Source: an uncultured Sphingobium sp.
Lineage (GTDB): Bacteria; Pseudomonadota; Alphaproteobacteria; Sphingomonadales; Sphingomonadaceae
Length of the DNA stretch: 7,443 bases
NCBI GenBank assembly: GCA_913773715.1
Contig: CAJYHD010000647.1
Location: forward strand, 1 to 7,443
Reading direction: 5' to 3'
How positions within the stretch are numbered: the stretch's first letter is position 1; every line of letters begins with the position of its first letter. The notes under the pieces were generated by a model that saw only the letters and a program-made list of their open reading frames with translations, made no database searches and was not told where the DNA came from. A program made the position numbers and the translations under genes. This document shows positions 4,719 to 7,443 of the stretch, one piece after another.

Positions 4719-5108
4719 ATGGCACGCGAACCCCAGCGCATTAAGCGCCGTGAGCGCAAGAACATCTCGGCCGGCGTCGCGCACGTCAACGCCAGCTTCA
4801 ACAACACCATGGTGACCATCACCGACGCCCAGGGCAACGCGATTTCGTGGTCCTCGGCCGGCATGATGGGCTTCAAGGGCAGCCGCAAGTCGACCCCGTA
4901 CGCCGCGCAGGTCTGCGCCGAAGACGCGGGTCGCAAGGCCGCCGAACATGGCGTCCGCACGCTCGAAGTCGAAGTCAAGGGTCCGGGTTCGGGCCGTGAA
5001 TCGGCGCTGCGCGCGCTTCAGGCCGTCGGCTTCCACATTACCTCGATCCGCGACGTGACGCCAATCCCGCACAACGGCGTGCGTCCGTCCAAGCGTCGCC
5101 GCGTCTAA
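4719..5108 (+). CDS. rpsK: Small ribosomal subunit protein S11
   Basis: The 129-residue product is full-length S11 (uS11), a protein of the 30S platform near the E site. It has the family blocks [20 protein letters not shown] (21-40) and [20 protein letters not shown] (45-64), the segment [15 protein letters not shown] (87-101), and the basic ending [12 protein letters not shown]. The basic N-terminus ([13 protein letters not shown]) is normal for proteobacteria. AGGA at 4706-4709 is nine bases from the ATG. In gammaproteobacteria rpsD follows rpsK; here rpoA follows directly, the usual alphaproteobacterial order. Confidence 0.98.
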   Translation: MAREPQRIKRRERKNISAGVAHVNASFNNTMVTITDAQGNAISWSSAGMMGFKGSRKSTPYAAQVCAEDAGRKAAEHGVRTLEVEVKGPGSGRESALRALQAVGFHITSIRDVTPIPHNGVRPSKRRRV

Positions 5109-5128
5109 CCGACGACAGAGCGATTTCG

Positions 5129-5153
5129 GGGGCGGCGGACGCGTCGCCCCTTT
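5129..5153 (+). terminator. Hairpin with short T-run after rpsK (weak terminator-like)
   Basis: GGGGCGGCG (5129-5137) pairs over nine positions with CGTCGCCCC (5142-5150), one pair being G-U in the sense RNA, around a four-base loop GACG. TTT follows at 5151-5153, then GCCCGTTT. The short T-run suggests partial termination or RNA stabilisation inside the operon. Confidence 0.4.
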
Positions 5154-5166
5154 GCCCGTTTGCATC

Positions 5167-5209
5167 GGCCGAGCGTCCTGTCGGGTTCAGGATCATAAGC
5201 GCTCCGGCC
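5167..5209 (+). promoter_or_regulatory. Long bulged hairpin before rpoA
   Basis: GGCCG (5167-5171) pairs with CGGCC (5205-5209), AGCG (5172-5175) with CGCT (5200-5203), and TCCTG (5176-5180) with CAGGA (5188-5192). Together this makes 14 pairs with a bulged C and a seven-base side loop. It ends nine bases before the rpoA ribosome binding site AGGGGA (5218-5223), so it could influence rpoA translation. No T-run follows. Confidence 0.4.
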
Positions 5210-5228
5210 ACATTCCCAGGGGAATTAC

Positions 5229-6293
5229 ATGACTGTCAACATGAAGAACTGGCAGGAATTGAAGAAGCCCAACAGCCTCGAGATCAAGACGTCGGGCGAC
5301 GGCAAGCGCAAGGCGACCTTCGTTGCCGAACCGCTGGAGCGCGGTTTCGGCCTGACGCTCGGCAACGCGCTGCGCCGGGTTCTTCTATCCTCGCTTCAGG
5401 GCGCGGCGGTCACCTCGATCAAGATCGAGAACGTCCTGCACGAATTCTCGTCGCTTGCCGGCGTCCGTGAAGACGTGACCGACATCGTCCTCAACATCAA
5501 GCAGGTCGCGCTGAAGATGGAGGGCGAAGGCCCCAAGCGCCTTCAGCTGTCGGCCACCGGCCCCGCCGTGGTCAAGGCTGGCGACATCAGCGTCGTCGGC
5601 GATATCGAGGTGATGAACCCCGATCTGGTGATCTGTCACCTGGATCAGGGCGCGACGCTCAACATGGAACTGACCGCCGACGTCGGCAAGGGCTATGTGC
5701 CCGCCGTCGCCAACCGCCCGGCCGACGCGCCGATCGGCCTCATCCCGGTCGACGCGCTCTATTCGCCGGTCCGTCAGGTCGCCTACAAGGTGGACAACAC
5801 CCGCGTCGGCCAGGAACTGGACTATGACAAGCTGTCGCTGACGCTGGAAACCGACGGCACCGTGACGCCGGAAGACGCCGTGGCCTATGCTGCGCGCATC
5901 CTTCAGGACCAGTTGCAGCTGTTCGTCCACTTCGAGGACGCGCTGCCCGCCGCTGGCCCCGCAACGGGTCATGCCGCTGCCGCCGCATCGTCGGAAGGCG
6001 AGAGCGACACGAACCAGATCAACCGTTACCTGCTCAAGAAGGTCGACGAACTGGAGCTGTCGGTCCGCTCGGCCAACTGCCTCAAGAACGACAACATCAT
6101 CTACATCGGCGATCTGGTCCAGAAGACCGAAGCCGAGATGCTGCGCACCCCCAATTTTGGCCGCAAGTCGCTGAACGAAATCAAGGAAGTGCTGTCGTCC
6201 ATGGGTCTGCGCCTCGGCATGGACATCCCCGGCTGGCCGCCCGAAAATATCGAGGAAATGGCCAAGAAGCTCGAGCAGGAGCTGCTGGGTTAA
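5229..6293 (+). CDS. rpoA: DNA-directed RNA polymerase alpha subunit
   Basis: The 354-residue product is the alpha subunit, which dimerises to start RNA polymerase assembly and contacts promoters and activators. The N-terminal domain (about 1-238) has the dimer and beta-binding block [20 protein letters not shown] (37-56). A flexible linker rich in Ala, Ser and acidic residues (about 239-262) follows. The C-terminal domain (about 265-332) carries [10 protein letters not shown] (278-287), where Arg280 corresponds to the DNA-contacting Arg265 of E. coli, and [14 protein letters not shown] (308-321). The tail beyond 332, [20 protein letters not shown], is longer than the E. coli ending and usual for alphaproteobacteria. 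The ribosome binding site AGGGGA lies six to ten bases before the ATG. An intact C-terminal domain means that A-tract UP elements can work in this organism. Confidence 0.98.
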   Translation: MTVNMKNWQELKKPNSLEIKTSGDGKRKATFVAEPLERGFGLTLGNALRRVLLSSLQGAAVTSIKIENVLHEFSSLAGVREDVTDIVLNIKQVALKMEGEGPKRLQLSATGPAVVKAGDISVVGDIEVMNPDLVICHLDQGATLNMELTADVGKGYVPAVANRPADAPIGLIPVDALYSPVRQVAYKVDNTRVGQELDYDKLSLTLETDGTVTPEDAVAYAARILQDQLQLFVHFEDALPAAGPATGHAAAAASSEGESDTNQINRYLLKKVDELELSVRSANCLKNDNIIYIGDLVQKTEAEMLRTPNFGRKSLNEIKEVLSSMGLRLGMDIPGWPPENIEEMAKKLEQELLG

Positions 6294-6299
6294 GATAAT

Positions 6300-6376
6300 C
6301 CGTCCGGTTCGAGCAGCTTCGAGCTTGCCGAGAAGCGTCGGTCGAGAACAGTTCTCGACAAGCTCGAACCGAACGG
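6300..6376. repeat. REP-like palindromic repeat, copy 2, inside the ribosomal operon
   Basis: The left arm (6300-6334) and right arm (6353-6376) are inverted copies; the left arm carries about ten extra bases, a local duplication around CTCGAA. Between and overlapping them is a perfect 9-bp palindrome, GTCGAGAAC (6341-6349) and GTTCTCGAC (6351-6359) around one A, which competes with the long hairpin for the right arm. The element starts six bases after the rpoA stop. The right arm shares TCGACAAGCTC and CCGAACGG with copy 1. Confidence 0.8.
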
Positions 6377-6390
6377 AATTTGGGTGAATG

Positions 6391-6413
6391 GGCGACCACC
6401 CCTAACGGTCGCC
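6391..6413 (+). promoter_or_regulatory. Hairpin upstream of rplQ
   Basis: GGCGACC (6391-6397) and GGTCGCC (6407-6413) form a perfect 7-bp stem with a nine-base loop. The following TGGTTTGGGG is not a clear T-run. The hairpin lies about 37 bases before the rplQ ribosome binding site. It may be a processing or attenuation site, but no function can be read directly. Confidence 0.35.
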
Positions 6414-6461
6414 TGGTTTGGGGTACCTTATCCGGCCCCTTAACGAACGAAGGAAAGAGAT

Positions 6462-6887
6462 ATGCGTCACAAGGTTGGTCATCGTAAGCTTCAGCGCAGC
6501 GCCGGTCACCGCACCGCCCTGCTCCGCAACCTGGCGGCTTCGCTCATCAAGCACGAGCAGATCACCACCACCGTCGCCAAGGCGAAGGAACTGCGTCCCT
6601 ACGTCGAAAAGCTGATCACGCTGGCGAAGAAGGGTGGCCTGTCCAACCGTCGCCTGGCCCAGTCGCGCCTTCAGGACGACGCGCAGTTGGTGAAGCTGTT
6701 CGAGGTTCTGGCCGAGCGCTACAAGGATCGTGACGGCGGCTACACCCGCATCATCAAGGCCGGTTTCCGCGCATCGGACGCCGCGCCGGTCGCGATCATC
6801 GAACTGGTCGATCGCGACGTCGATGCCAAGGGTCAGGATTCCGGTCCGGTCCAGAGCGCCGACGAGGACGAGCTGGAAGCAGCCTGA
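6462..6887 (+). CDS. rplQ: Large ribosomal subunit protein L17
   Basis: The 141-residue product starts [17 protein letters not shown], the hallmark of L17 (bL17), which lies near the exit of the 50S peptide tunnel. The conserved [20 protein letters not shown] (19-38), [18 protein letters not shown] (41-58) and the closing [20 protein letters not shown] (94-113) blocks are present. The last 25 residues are acidic ([11 protein letters not shown]), a variable extension seen in alphaproteobacteria. AGGA at 6451-6454 is seven bases before the ATG. It is the last gene of the operon, separated from rpoA by an unusually long 168-base spacer and followed by a clear terminator. Confidence 0.98.
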   Translation: MRHKVGHRKLQRSAGHRTALLRNLAASLIKHEQITTTVAKAKELRPYVEKLITLAKKGGLSNRRLAQSRLQDDAQLVKLFEVLAERYKDRDGGYTRIIKAGFRASDAAPVAIIELVDRDVDAKGQDSGPVQSADEDELEAA

Positions 6888-6921
6888 TCCTTCCGGTCCG
6901 CTGAACCGAAGCAGATAGACG

Positions 6922-6961
6922 CAGGCCGCAGCTCTGAAAGGAGCGGCGGCCTGTTTCGTTT
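6922..6961 (+). terminator. Intrinsic terminator of the rpsM-rplQ operon
   Basis: CAGGCCGC (6922-6929) pairs fully with GCGGCCTG (6946-6953). After an A-G mismatch the stem continues with GCTC (6931-6934) and GAGC (6941-6944) around a six-base loop. TTTCGTTT follows at 6954-6961. The position, 34 bases after the rplQ stop, is as expected for the operon end. Confidence 0.88.
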
Positions 6962-6995
6962 CCGGTCGAGATTTTGGGAAAAGAGTGACGAGAGG

Positions 6996-7443
6996 ATGCG
7001 CGGGCCGCTTCGCCTGACTTTGCTGCCAATGCTCCTGCTGTCGAGCATCGTAGAGGCCCATGCTGCGCCAGCGACGCCGGACGAGGTGGCCACGGGGCCG
7101 CGCGCTCCGGCGCTTCGCTATCCCGCCACCCGCCGCCTTGATCTGCTCGAGGATCATTTCGGCGTGAAGGTGGCCGATCCCTACCGTTGGCTGGAAAACG
7201 ACCTGCGCGCCGATCCCGCCGTGGGCGATTGGATAACGCAGGAAAATGCGCTTACCCGGCGCTATATCGACGATCTGCCGGGTCGCGACACGCTCAAGCG
7301 CCGGATGCAGGCTTTGCTGTCGCATGGTCGCTATACCGTGCCGCGCAAGGCGGGCGGGCGCTATTTCTTCGGCTATAACAAGGGGCTGGAGAACCAGACA
7401 CCGCTCTATGTCCGCGAAGGGACGGCGGGCGCTCAGAAGCTGC
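6996..7443 (+). CDS. Periplasmic prolyl oligopeptidase, S9A family (N-terminal part)
   Basis: The frame opens at ATG 6996 and is still open at the window end (149 codons). Residues 1 to about 23 form a signal peptide: basic start, hydrophobic core LTLLPMLLLSSIV and an AHA-type cleavage site, so the enzyme is exported. The mature start matches prolyl oligopeptidase: YPATRRLDLLEDHFGVKVADPYRWLEN (about 43-69), then a helix with QENALTRRYIDDLPGRD, then the first propeller strands with GGRYFFGYNKGLENQTPLYVRE. The layout resembles the Sphingomonas capsulata prolyl endopeptidase. Such enzymes cut after proline in short peptides; the catalytic Ser-Asp-His domain lies outside the window. No convincing Shine-Dalgarno is present. 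It follows the rplQ terminator and is probably a separate unit. Confidence 0.88.
   Translation, partial: MRGPLRLTLLPMLLLSSIVEAHAAPATPDEVATGPRAPALRYPATRRLDLLEDHFGVKVADPYRWLENDLRADPAVGDWITQENALTRRYIDDLPGRDTLKRRMQALLSHGRYTVPRKAGGRYFFGYNKGLENQTPLYVREGTAGAQKL

Noticed and set aside
4241..4978. A 245-codon minus-strand frame opposite rpsM and rpsK.
   Set aside because: It is antisense to two highly conserved ribosomal protein genes and shows no domain.
5385..5972. A 195-codon minus-strand frame opposite rpoA.
   Set aside because: It is a shadow of rpoA, rich in Asp, Val, Arg and Gly, with no recognisable motif.
6402..7325. A 307-codon open frame on the minus strand across rplQ and the peptidase.
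   Set aside because: It is antisense to two certain genes and crosses the operon terminator. Its sequence has no family motifs.

Overview
This 7.4 kb window is GC-rich chromosomal DNA from an alphaproteobacterium, most likely a sphingomonad (Sphingomonas, Sphingobium, Novosphingobium or a relative). Four things point there: the metX-metW pair, an alpha operon that lacks rpsD, a periplasmic prolyl oligopeptidase of the type known from Sphingomonas, and two copies of a palindromic repeat (core TCGACAAGCTC...CCGAACGG) that I recall as common in sphingomonad genomes.

Left part (1-2875). The 3' end of an unrecognised gene converges on a minus-strand methionine operon, metX-metW, whose two genes overlap by ATGA. 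Divergent from metX is a 2-hydroxyacid dehydrogenase resembling glyoxylate/hydroxypyruvate reductases. A perfect TTGACA lies so close to the metX start that the mRNA may be nearly leaderless.

Middle part (2876-4249). A palindromic repeat follows the dehydrogenase. The roughly 440 bases up to the next annotated protein hold a possible small minus-strand transcription unit: an A-tract promoter, a 15-base Shine-Dalgarno that is fully complementary to the 16S rRNA 3' end, an 18-codon ORF, and a hairpin whose single imperfect pair is G-U only in the minus-strand RNA. A minus-strand proline-rich lipoprotein gene follows. The 288 bases between it and rpsM contain a promoter, a plus-oriented terminator-like hairpin with six T, and base pairings that together predict a pseudoknot.

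Right part (4250-7443). The operon rpsM-rpsK-rpoA-rplQ encodes ribosomal proteins S13, S11 and L17 and the RNA polymerase alpha subunit. All three spacers are long (100, 120 and 168 bases) and each carries strong hairpins; the last one contains a second copy of the repeat. A clear intrinsic terminator follows rplQ. The window ends inside a secreted S9A prolyl oligopeptidase gene.

The protein genes are ordinary housekeeping genes. The unusual content is in the non-coding and small-ORF regions: the rpsM leader (pseudoknot plus attenuator), the 18-codon ORF with the extreme Shine-Dalgarno, and the hairpin-rich operon spacers.
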